The notes under the pieces are model-generated. The model worked only from the letters and a program-made list of their open reading frames with translations, did not search any database and was not told the DNA's origin. Positions 26,386 through 33,825 of a DNA stretch of 64,000 bases are shown here, piece after piece. Origin of the DNA: CAZQVA01 sp964596685 (GTDB lineage: Bacteria; Chlamydiota; Chlamydiia; Chlamydiales; VFKH01); assembly GCA_964596685.1 (NCBI GenBank), contig CAZQVA010000005.1, positions 1-64,000 of the forward strand, given 5' to 3'. Position numbers and translations under genes: made by a program. How positions within the stretch are numbered: position 1 is the first letter of the stretch; each line of letters opens with the position of its first letter.

Positions 26386-26544
26386 ATGGTTACTGCAAAA
26401 ACAAAAGTGGCACAGGGCAAGAGTAAACAGTCTCATGCAAAGCAAGAAGTGAAAGCAAAAACATCCGCTAAAGATCTAAAAGGTAAAAAAGGCGGCTATG
26501 TTCCTGGATCAGGTCTGAATGGAGTGAATGCAGGATGGCTGTAG
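26386..26544 (+). CDS. Small peptide with double-glycine leader-like motif
   Basis: 52 residues, with AGGAA about seven bases before ATG 26386. The N-terminal 35 residues are Lys-rich and lack acidic balance (MVTAKTKVAQGKSKQSHAKQ), then SAKDLKGKKGG at residues 27-37, then a short Gly/Asn-rich tail (YVPGSGLNGVNAGWL). The motif AKDxKxxxGG recurs in the peptide at 62.7 kb (NAKDQKNVRGG). The layout resembles peptide precursors cleaved after Gly-Gly. No modifying enzyme or exporter is nearby. An 18-codon ORF (26328-26384) ends one base before it. Confidence 0.55.
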   Translation: MVTAKTKVAQGKSKQSHAKQEVKAKTSAKDLKGKKGGYVPGSGLNGVNAGWL

Positions 26545-26685
26545 AAACTTATAGTAATTGAGGTTTACCCAAAAAACAGCCAGGTTGTCCAAAAGATAAA
26601 CTAGGAGTTACCTTTACGTATTCTTTGTTTTGATTGAACGAGGAATTGTCGGGTATGGGTTTTCTCTTGGAAAAGCGAGCGAGAA

Positions 26686-27075
26686 TTACTTCCCAGCGTC
26701 GGAGGAGAGGTGCTTTTCGAAGACGAGGTTTTTGAAGACGACGTGGACAGCGGAGACGCGTAGGCCCGTCATACAACTAATGTCTTGGGCAATTTTGGCT
26801 TGGATCTCTTCAGCCTTTTGAGGGATGGAAAGACCGTATTGAATATTGACTTCGACTTTGACGCTGACCGCATGGCTCTTTTCGTCTTGATCGACGACGA
26901 CGCCACGGGCAGCTTCTTTTTTATCTCCGAGAAGCTGGTCAAAAAAGCCAGCTTCAATCGGATATACACCTTCGACATGGCAGAGCGAGCGCAGCACGAG
27001 CGACTGGATTAGGCGCGATTCTATATCGCGGACAAAGACAGTATCGGGAAGTTCAAACTCTTTTTTATCAACCAT
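26686..27075 (-). CDS. Asp23/Gls24 family protein
   Basis: 129 residues. Family pattern: VFVRDIESRLIQSLVLRSL, HVEGVYPIEAGFFDQLLG, and the strand-rich VVDQDEKSHAVSVKVEVNIQ followed by CMTGLRVSAVHVVFKNLVF. In Firmicutes these proteins are envelope-stress or membrane-associated; a chlamydial role is not known to me. It lies directly downstream of rpsN on the same strand, so it may share its transcript. Confidence 0.85.
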   Translation of the reverse strand: MVDKKEFELPDTVFVRDIESRLIQSLVLRSLCHVEGVYPIEAGFFDQLLGDKKEAARGVVVDQDEKSHAVSVKVEVNIQYGLSIPQKAEEIQAKIAQDISCMTGLRVSAVHVVFKNLVFEKHLSSDAGK

Positions 27076-27091
27076 GTGCTCTACCTTATCC

Positions 27092-27397
27092 TTACCAGCT
27101 AGCTTTTGTCAAGCCTGGAATGAGGCCAGCGTGTGCAAGCTCTCTGAAGCAGAGACGTGATACTTTAAACTTACGCAAGAATGCACGAGAGCGGCCAGTA
27201 AGTTGGCAGCGATTGCGCAAACGCACGCGAGAAGTGTTTGGAGACATCTTGTCAAGTGCAGTGCGAGCAGCAAAGCGCTCCTCTTCTGTAAGATGCACGT
27301 TCGAAGCAGTCTCTTTTAGTTTTTGTCTTTTTTCGCTATTCAAGGCTACGAGATATTCGCGGCGTTTTTGTTTTGCGATGGAAGATGTTTTTGCCAT
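27092..27397 (-). CDS. rpsN: 30S ribosomal protein S14
   Basis: 101 residues, the long zinc-free form: MAKTSSIAKQKRREYLVALN start and NRCQLTGRSRAFLRKFKVSR signature, ending AHAGLIPGLTKASW. It is separated from the spc cluster and pairs with rpmJ, as I recall for C. trachomatis (CT786-CT787). Confidence 0.97.
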   Translation of the reverse strand: MAKTSSIAKQKRREYLVALNSEKRQKLKETASNVHLTEEERFAARTALDKMSPNTSRVRLRNRCQLTGRSRAFLRKFKVSRLCFRELAHAGLIPGLTKASW

Positions 27398-27417
27398 ACT
27401 ATGCTAATCTCTTTTCG

Positions 27418-27555
27418 TTACTTCTTGAGAGCAGGACCTTTCTGACGCTGTTTGCGATTCGGGTCTTTCTTATTGATCACGTAAATGCGATTCTTACGGC
27501 GCACAATTTTATCCCCCTTCGAGGGGTCAGCTTTAACGGAAGCGCGTACTTTCAT
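27418..27555 (-). CDS. rpmJ: 50S ribosomal protein L36
   Basis: 45 residues, starting MKVRASVKADPSKGDKIVRR and ending DPNRKQRQKGPALKK. This is the cysteine-free form, so it does not bind zinc. It is 20 bases upstream of rpsN on the same strand. Confidence 0.95.
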   Translation of the reverse strand: MKVRASVKADPSKGDKIVRRKNRIYVINKKDPNRKQRQKGPALKK

Positions 27556-27649
27556 TAATCAACCTTAGGGTCTTTACACAAATGATAGCCTATGTTATAG
27601 CTCAATCCACTGATTTTCCTCAATCTAAACTATCTGCGACTTTGAAAGA

Positions 27650-28339
27650 ATGTTAACTGACCCCTATTTGAACCCCTCAGTAAGCCCTCTTGGCTTGAGT
27701 GAAATTATTCCGCACATTGTGATTCGCAAAAGTGTGAGGAAGCGTTTTTTTGATATATGCTTTGCATTTTTTGCCCTTCTTGGCATCAGCCCTCTTTTTT
27801 TATTCCTTGCGCTTATCGTGAAATTGACTTCTAAAGGGCCTGTCATCTATGGCCATCAAAGAATTGGAAGAGGAGGGAAGGCTTTCAAATGTTATAAATT
27901 CCGCTCCATGTTTCAAGATGCTGAAGTGCGGCTAAAGGATTTATTGGCGAGCGATCTGGCGTTAAAGGAAGAATGGGAAAAGACTTTTAAACTCCAGGTG
28001 GATCCAAGGGTCACACCGATTGGGAAAGTTTTAAGGAAGCTCTCCTTGGATGAGTTACCGCAATTTTGGAATGTACTGATCGGGGATATGAGTATCGTAG
28101 GACCGCGCCCCGTAATGCGCAAAGAGATAGAAGAGTTATTTCGGATGAAGGCGTGTAAGATTCTCGCCATGCGCCCTGGGCTTACTTGTCTATGGCAGGT
28201 ATCGGGACGCAGTGAGATGAGTTATGCCGAGCGTATCCAACTCGATGAGTTATATGTCGATAGCCATTCTTTTTGGCTCGATATAAAATTAATTTTTAAA
28301 ACAATACCCGCTGTTATTTTTTCAAAGGGGGCGTGTTGA
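27650..28339 (+). CDS. Undecaprenyl-phosphate sugar-phosphate transferase (WbaP/PglC type)
   Basis: 229 residues; starts a glycan on a lipid carrier at the membrane. One hydrophobic segment (FFDICFAFFALLGISPLFLF) is followed by the family core: GHQRIGRGGKAFKCYKFRSM, DELPQFWNVLIGDMSIVGPR and RPGLTCLWQVSGRSEMSYAE. These are the conserved blocks of bacterial sugar transferases. It overlaps galE, so sugar supply and transfer may be linked. Substrate sugar cannot be told from sequence. Confidence 0.92.
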   Translation: MLTDPYLNPSVSPLGLSEIIPHIVIRKSVRKRFFDICFAFFALLGISPLFLFLALIVKLTSKGPVIYGHQRIGRGGKAFKCYKFRSMFQDAEVRLKDLLASDLALKEEWEKTFKLQVDPRVTPIGKVLRKLSLDELPQFWNVLIGDMSIVGPRPVMRKEIEELFRMKACKILAMRPGLTCLWQVSGRSEMSYAERIQLDELYVDSHSFWLDIKLIFKTIPAVIFSKGAC

Positions 28340-29313
28340 TACCGATATTTGTCACTGGTGGTGCTGGATACATTGGCAGCCATGCATGTCGCGCTTTAAA
28401 GGAGGCGGGTTTTCTTCCCATTGCCCTTGATAATTTATCCAAGGGGCATGAATGGGCTGTGCAGTGGGGCCCCCTTGAAAAAATTGATCTACAGGATCGT
28501 TCACGCTTACATATGATTTTTGACAAGTGGCGCCCCAAAGCAGTGATGCACTTTGCCGCTTATGCCAACGTAGGCGAATCCGTTCAACAGCCTCTAAAAT
28601 ATTTCAGCAACAATGTGGGTGCGAGTTTAGCCCTTTTTGAAGCGATGACGACTTTTGATGTCAAAACTCTGATTTTTTCCAGCACGTGTGCCACCTATGG
28701 CAATCCCGAGTATATGCCAATTGATGAAAAGCATCCGCAGCATCCGATTAATCCCTATGGACAGAGCAAATGGATGGTGGAAATGATGTTACAAGAGCTC
28801 CACCGCGCACAACATTGGGGAATTGCTCTTTTGCGCTATTTCAATGCTGCAGGTGCCGATGTGGATGGTTTAGTAGGAGAAGTTCACGATCCAGAAACGC
28901 ATCTGATTCCTCTAGTGATTGAAGCAGCAATGAAGAAGCGTCCAGCGATTCAAATTTTTGGCACCGATTATCCCACTCCAGATGGCACGGCAATAAGAGA
29001 CTACATTCACGTTGAAGACCTTGTACAAGCCCATTTAAGGGCATTAAACTTGTTGCTTGCTCGGCCTGGAATCTTGACCCTTAACTTAGGAACGGGTAAG
29101 GGGCATTCTGTTAGAGAGGTGATCGCGTCTGTTGAGCGCGTATCAGGGAAGAAAATTCCTTTTGAAGAAGTTCCACGGCGAGAAGGTGATCCTCCTGTGC
29201 TTGTCGCAGATAGTGCTTTGGCAAAGCGCTTACTTCTGTGGGAGGCGCGCCATGTAGAATTAGATGCAATTATTGCTTCAGCCTATCACTGGCATGTCAA
29301 CTCTCAGCGTTAG
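28333..29313 (+). CDS. galE: UDP-glucose 4-epimerase
   Basis: Interconverts UDP-glucose and UDP-galactose with bound NAD. 326 residues from GTG 28333, overlapping the sugar transferase. NAD-binding FVTGGAGYIGSHACR is at the start, SSTCATYG carries the catalytic serine/threonine site, and NPYGQSKWMVE the YxxxK motif. GTAIRDYIHVEDLVQAH is a further GalE block. The extended-SDR family has close relatives, so N-acetylhexosamine specificity is possible. Confidence 0.9.
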   Translation: MLIPIFVTGGAGYIGSHACRALKEAGFLPIALDNLSKGHEWAVQWGPLEKIDLQDRSRLHMIFDKWRPKAVMHFAAYANVGESVQQPLKYFSNNVGASLALFEAMTTFDVKTLIFSSTCATYGNPEYMPIDEKHPQHPINPYGQSKWMVEMMLQELHRAQHWGIALLRYFNAAGADVDGLVGEVHDPETHLIPLVIEAAMKKRPAIQIFGTDYPTPDGTAIRDYIHVEDLVQAHLRALNLLLARPGILTLNLGTGKGHSVREVIASVERVSGKKIPFEEVPRREGDPPVLVADSALAKRLLLWEARHVELDAIIASAYHWHVNSQR

Positions 29314-30601
29314 TGCAAGTGCTCTTGCGGGTACGATTACTATTCCGCCTTCTAAGTCACATACGATGCGCGCCTTGCTCTTTGCTTGTATGGCTCAAGG
29401 GGTAAGCCAGATCTTCCATCCGCTTTGGGGCAGTGACACGGAGAAGATGATCGCTGCAATCTTGCAGCTGGGTGCCACAGTCGAAAAAAAAACGGATCGT
29501 TTAATCATTAAAGGGGTTGCCGCTCATCCCATGCCACCTGGTGGCGTCATCGATGCAGGTAATTCGGGACAAGTCTTGCGCTTTATGGCTGCGCTTGCAA
29601 CTTTTTGTCCCTCAGCAGTGGAGTTAACAGGGGACCACTCGCTGCAACATATTCGTCCGATGGAACCTCTGTTACAAGGTTTACGACAACTTGGTGGCGA
29701 GGCATTCTCTAAAAAAGGGGATGGGCATGCACCTGTCATTGTCAAGGGACCGCTTCATCCAGGGCGTCTCTCTGTCGATGGTGCAGATTCGCAGCCAGTT
29801 TCCGCCCTTTTAATCACAACAGCCTTTTTGAAGGGATCTTCTGAAATATTCGTAGCGAATCCACAAGAGACGCCATGGCTCGAAGTAACGCTGAGTTGGC
29901 TAAAGCGTTTTCATCAAGAGGTCAAATGCGATCATTATCGACACTTTTTTGTGCCAGGATTTCTGCAGGTTCCGGCGTTTGAATATACAGTCGCAGGGGA
30001 CTGGAGCAGTGCTGCCTTTGCGCTTGGTGCAGCCTTGACAACACAATCAAAGATATGTCTCAAAGGACTTGATCGCAATGATGTTCAAGGCGACAAGGTG
30101 ATTGTGTCGTGGTTAAAAGAGATGGGAGCTTGGATCATATGGGAAAATGATCTGCTTGTTATTGATGGAACACAAGGCAATTTTAAGGGGATTACAGCCA
30201 ATATGGAGCAGGCGATCGATGCGCTGCCTCTTATGGCTGTCGTCGCTTCCTTTGCATCTTCTCCTTCGTTGCTCTATAATGCCAAAAGTGCTCGGCATAA
30301 GGAGTCAGATCGCCTTAGGTCGATCAAGCAACAGTTGGAATTAATGGGTGGCAAATTACAGGAAACAGAAGATGCCTTGCGTATCTTCCCAGCACCTTTA
30401 CAGGGAGCTGCTCTTGATAGTTGCTCGGACCATCGCATCGCTATGGCGCTTGCTGTTGCAGCATTGGGCGCAAAGGGAACAAGTACAATCAAAGGATGGC
30501 AGTGGACACAAAAGAGTTATCCCTCTTTCATGCAAGATTTCCAGCAGCTCAACGCACAGTTGCAAAGCGCTCCCTTATCCTCTGCGGCCCGCCTGGTGTA
30601 G
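29294..30601 (+). CDS. aroA: 3-phosphoshikimate 1-carboxyvinyltransferase (EPSP synthase)
   Basis: Sixth step of the shikimate pathway. 435 residues from ATG 29294 (MSTLSVSASALAG). An ATG at 29264 would add ten residues and has GGAGG further upstream, so the start is uncertain. Substrate-binding blocks: ITIPPSKSHTMRALLFACM, GNSGQVLRFMAAL, DGADSQPVSALL, and the C-terminal KESDRLRSIKQQLELMGG and SCSDHRIAMALAVAAL. It overlaps galE upstream and aroK downstream. Confidence 0.95.
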   Translation: MSTLSVSASALAGTITIPPSKSHTMRALLFACMAQGVSQIFHPLWGSDTEKMIAAILQLGATVEKKTDRLIIKGVAAHPMPPGGVIDAGNSGQVLRFMAALATFCPSAVELTGDHSLQHIRPMEPLLQGLRQLGGEAFSKKGDGHAPVIVKGPLHPGRLSVDGADSQPVSALLITTAFLKGSSEIFVANPQETPWLEVTLSWLKRFHQEVKCDHYRHFFVPGFLQVPAFEYTVAGDWSSAAFALGAALTTQSKICLKGLDRNDVQGDKVIVSWLKEMGAWIIWENDLLVIDGTQGNFKGITANMEQAIDALPLMAVVASFASSPSLLYNAKSARHKESDRLRSIKQQLELMGGKLQETEDALRIFPAPLQGAALDSCSDHRIAMALAVAALGAKGTSTIKGWQWTQKSYPSFMQDFQQLNAQLQSAPLSSAARLV

Positions 30602-31029
30602 GGAAAAGTTATTGGGCAGAGCGTCTTGCACGCTTATTGACAATGCCTTGGTATGATACAGACCATCTTATCGAGGAACAATTAGGAAAGAGCTGCAAGG
30701 ATTTTTATATGCAAGCAGGAGCGGAGCGCTTTCGAGAAGTTGAACGCGCCATTGCTTTGTCCTTAATGCCAAAGAGACCTGCCATAGTTTCTTTAGGAGG
30801 AGCTACCCTATTAACGGGGCCTGAAATTATCGCCCATCTTCGTAGTTGGGGAAAACTTATACGCTTGCGTGCCTCTTTAAAAACATTGCGAGAGCGCAAC
30901 AAGAATCGCGCCTTTGACCTTGATACAGTTTTAAGAGAAAGAAATTATGAGGCTATTGATGTCCCTGTTATTGATGTGGAAGAAGAGGATGTCATGGAAG
31001 GTCTATTGAGAGAGTGTACCCATGAGTAG
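30496..31029 (+). CDS. aroK: Shikimate kinase
   Basis: Phosphorylates shikimate. 177 residues from ATG 30496; GTG 30502 is also possible. The P-loop is LILCGPPGVGKSYWAERLA, followed by WYDTDHLIEEQLGKS (shikimate-binding Asp pair), GAERFREVERAIALSL and SLGGATLL. The gene lies partly inside the aroA 3' end in another frame (about 106 bases of overlap), more than usual but consistent with a compact cluster. It overlaps aroC by 8 bases. Confidence 0.92.
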   Translation: MAVDTKELSLFHARFPAAQRTVAKRSLILCGPPGVGKSYWAERLARLLTMPWYDTDHLIEEQLGKSCKDFYMQAGAERFREVERAIALSLMPKRPAIVSLGGATLLTGPEIIAHLRSWGKLIRLRASLKTLRERNKNRAFDLDTVLRERNYEAIDVPVIDVEEEDVMEGLLRECTHE

Positions 31030-32098
31030 TAATCGCTTTGGACGTCATTTTAGTATCACAACATGGGGAGAATCCCATGGGCCTGCAATCGGTGTGGTGA
31101 TTGATGGATGTCCCTGTGGCCTTGAGCTGTCCCTTGAAGAGATTGCGGAGGCTTTGCAAAAAAGACGTCCGGGTTCCTATTTAACAAGCCAGCGGCAAGA
31201 GAGTGATGTGCCAGAAATTCTTTCAGGAGTTTACGAAGGATATACAACAGGAGCTCCTATTAGCATTTTAATTCGCAATCAGGATGCTCGTTCAAAAGAT
31301 TATGAAGAGTTGAAAGGGGTAGCGCGGCCGGGGCATAGCTCTTTTACTTATCATCATAAATATGGTCACTTTGATCATCGAGGAGGAGGGCGCGCCTCAG
31401 GGAGAGAGACGGCTTGTAGAGTGGCTGCAGGAGCGGTTGCTCAGAAGTTGCTCGATCATGTAGGAATCCGTGTATGCGCTTTTCTTGAATCGATGGGCCC
31501 TCTTGTCGCAGAGATTCCGCCTTCTTTTGAGCACTGTCATGAGAGCGTAATAAGAGATTGTTTGTTTTGTCCAGATGAGAAAGTATCTGTACACATGCAA
31601 CAACTTCTGTGCGAGTTAAAAGAACAAGGCGATTCTGTAGGCGCTGTTGTTGGAGTCCTGACTACGCCTTTACCGCTTGGTCTTGGCGATCCAGTCTATG
31701 AAAAACTGGAAGCAAATCTCGCCAAGGCACTCTTGGGAATTCCTGCCTCTAAGGGTTTTGAGATTGGAGAGGGGTTTCGCTCTGCTTTACAATGTGGGAG
31801 TGAGCATAACGATCTTTTTGTTTTTGAAGATCAAGTGAAGATAGCGAGTAATCGGGCGGGTGGAACACTGGGGGGGATTTCTTGTGGAACGCCTCTGCGC
31901 TTACGCGTACCCTTTAAGCCAGCTTCTAGTATAGCCAAAGTACAAAGCACCTATGGGTTTAATGGAGAAAAGGTGCAGATAGAGATTAAGGGACGCCACG
32001 ACCCTTGTATTGGTGTGCGCGGTGTCCCCGTAGTTGAGGCGATGGTACGCCTCGTTTTAGCGGATGCTATTCTAGCGAGTCGTCTCGTTAGGCTTTGA
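31022..32098 (+). CDS. aroC: Chorismate synthase
   Basis: Last step to chorismate; needs reduced FMN. 358 residues: MSSNRFGRHFSITTWGESHG with the catalytic His, IDGCPCGLELSLEEI, KRRPGSYLTSQRQESD, and GHFDHRGGGRASGRETACRV. The C-terminal signature GRHDPCIGVRGVPVVEAM is intact. The aroA-aroK-aroC order fits chlamydiae as I recall them. Confidence 0.97.
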   Translation: MSSNRFGRHFSITTWGESHGPAIGVVIDGCPCGLELSLEEIAEALQKRRPGSYLTSQRQESDVPEILSGVYEGYTTGAPISILIRNQDARSKDYEELKGVARPGHSSFTYHHKYGHFDHRGGGRASGRETACRVAAGAVAQKLLDHVGIRVCAFLESMGPLVAEIPPSFEHCHESVIRDCLFCPDEKVSVHMQQLLCELKEQGDSVGAVVGVLTTPLPLGLGDPVYEKLEANLAKALLGIPASKGFEIGEGFRSALQCGSEHNDLFVFEDQVKIASNRAGGTLGGISCGTPLRLRVPFKPASSIAKVQSTYGFNGEKVQIEIKGRHDPCIGVRGVPVVEAMVRLVLADAILASRLVRL

Positions 32099-32111
32099 AC
32101 CTGCTCAATCT

Positions 32112-32834
32112 CTAGTTTGAAGAACATGCTTTGGCAATATCTTGCTTTGCCTCATTGAGGACGTCACTTGGGCTTTTGGTGCCATCGATTAAAAAGAGCT
32201 TGGCGCGACTCTTATAAAATTCTTTCAAGGGTTCAGTTTCCGCATGGAAGATCTTTAAGCGTTCAATCACCACTTCTTCTGTGTCATCTTTGCGCTGTTG
32301 TAGTTTGCCACCACAGCGATCACAGATGCCCTCTTCCTTCGGAGGGGCGTTTTTTGCGTGATAGGGCGCGCCACAGGATGCGCATACAAGACGGCCTGTG
32401 ATACGCTCAACGATTATCTCATCGGGTACTTCTAGCGATAGGGCGACAATGCACGCATCTTTTGGCAAACGAGCTGCCAATGTCTCGGCTTGAGGAATTG
32501 TGCGGGGGAATCCATCGAGAATATACCCTTTGGCAGTATCTTGAGATTGCAGGCGAGAAAATAGCATATCGAGTACGAGAGAATCGGGGACAAGTTGTCC
32601 TTGATTCATGTAGCGCGCAGCTTCCTCTCCTAGAGGAGTGTGATTTTTTAGGTTTTCGCGAAAGAGATCACCGGTAGAAATATGTGGTAGATCAAGCTCG
32701 CGACTTAGTTGCACAGCTTGGGTCCCTTTACCGGAACCTGGCGCGCCAAGCATGACGACGATTGTTGCTGAAGAATTCATAGCCATTAGGGGGAGTATAA
32801 AAAAAGATAGAAAAAGTAATGATAAATATCGCAT
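32112..32834 (-). CDS. adk: Adenylate kinase with hydrophobic N-terminal extension
   Basis: AMP + ATP = 2 ADP. 240 residues if started at 32834. The P-loop GAPGSGKGT is at 30-38, GFPRT at 108-112, and four lid cysteines (C151, C154, C171, C174) form a zinc-type lid. The first 18 residues (MRYLSLLFLSFFILPLMA) look like a signal peptide or anchor, unusual for this cytosolic enzyme. Starting at the Met17 or Met19 codons gives a normal N-terminus; neither start has a good Shine-Dalgarno. Convergent with aroC. Confidence 0.9.
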   Translation of the reverse strand: MRYLSLLFLSFFILPLMAMNSSATIVVMLGAPGSGKGTQAVQLSRELDLPHISTGDLFRENLKNHTPLGEEAARYMNQGQLVPDSLVLDMLFSRLQSQDTAKGYILDGFPRTIPQAETLAARLPKDACIVALSLEVPDEIIVERITGRLVCASCGAPYHAKNAPPKEEGICDRCGGKLQQRKDDTEEVVIERLKIFHAETEPLKEFYKSRAKLFLIDGTKSPSDVLNEAKQDIAKACSSN

Positions 32835-32865
32835 AACAGAGAAACTCTAGATTCAGGCATTTTAT

Positions 32866-33822
32866 ATGAAGAAATTCCCTTTCTACTATGACAAATCAAT
32901 GAAAATCTGTCGCCAACTTTTTCTATGGATCTGCTTATTAATCTCTTCCTGTTGTTTTGCTGCAAAACCCATCGTGATCTTTACCGATACGGATTTTGAT
33001 GATTTGATCGCTATTGGCATTCTTATAAAGAGTCGGGAAGTTGATATTAAGGGGATTGTAGTTGAGGGGGATGGATGGTCTAATCCTCCTTATGGAATAG
33101 ACAATGTCGCAAAGCTCTTAGGATTGCTGGATAATTGTCTGCCTCTTGTGACAGGAGCTGCTGAGCCTATGCTCAGTGAAGTAACTCTGACGAAAGGGGA
33201 TCGCAACATGACTGATGATTTATGGGGAACGTCAATCAATGCTAGCCCCTGTCCCATTCTCAAAGAAGATGCCATTGTACAACTTCAAAATTGGTTGCGC
33301 GCCTCATCTCAACAGGTAGAGTGTCTCGTGTTATCGCCATGCACGACTTTGGCCGCCTTATTGGTCAAAGATCCCGCCATAACAGAGAAAATTAGCCGTG
33401 TGATTTTTTCTGGATCGGTAAGAGTGCAAGGGGGTGATAGGTTACCGGACAATTTTTATTTAGATGCTGCTGCGAGCGAAATTGTTTTGGGGAGCAATCT
33501 ACCTATTTTATTCGTTACTGATCAAGCAGCAATGGCTTCGCCGATTAATGAAATGTATGTGAATTTGATCGTTGGTGTGCCAACTCCTCTTGCCACTTTT
33601 TCTCATGAATTATTAACAAATCTTTTAAAAGTAACGAAAAAAAGATTATATGGATGGGATGTGGTCGCTGCTTTTGTGCTACTGGACCCCTCAATAATTG
33701 CACACAAAGAGCCTTTAGGGGCGTTTAGGGGTATAAAAAATCGCGGTGAGCTAGTGACTGCGATTCATATTGATCCGCTCAATAAAAAACTCTTTACTAT
33801 CATGCGAAAAGGGAGCAACTAA
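32866..33822 (+). CDS. Secreted nucleoside hydrolase-like protein
   Basis: 318 residues. A signal peptide (start possibly at the internal MKICRQLFLWICLLISSCCF, ATG 32899) precedes a nucleoside hydrolase fold. The calcium-site motif reads FTDTDFDD (D41, D43, D45, D46), two residues shorter than the usual DTDPGxDD. Later blocks: YGIDNVAKLLG, NFYLDAAASEIVLGS, and GWDVVAAFVLLDPSIIA, where the last Asp motif normally sits. It probably cleaves ribonucleosides in the periplasm, or is a variant with another substrate. Confidence 0.75.
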   Translation: MKKFPFYYDKSMKICRQLFLWICLLISSCCFAAKPIVIFTDTDFDDLIAIGILIKSREVDIKGIVVEGDGWSNPPYGIDNVAKLLGLLDNCLPLVTGAAEPMLSEVTLTKGDRNMTDDLWGTSINASPCPILKEDAIVQLQNWLRASSQQVECLVLSPCTTLAALLVKDPAITEKISRVIFSGSVRVQGGDRLPDNFYLDAAASEIVLGSNLPILFVTDQAAMASPINEMYVNLIVGVPTPLATFSHELLTNLLKVTKKRLYGWDVVAAFVLLDPSIIAHKEPLGAFRGIKNRGELVTAIHIDPLNKKLFTIMRKGSN

Positions 33823-33825
33823 AAG

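Noticed and set aside
26549..26776. 75-codon minus-strand ORF beside the Asp23 gene
   Set aside because: Arg/Pro-rich product in the wrong frame over the 3' end of the Asp23 gene.
30421..30495. Longer aroK start at TTG 30421
   Set aside because: It would deepen the overlap with aroA to about 180 bases and adds 25 residues unlike shikimate kinases.
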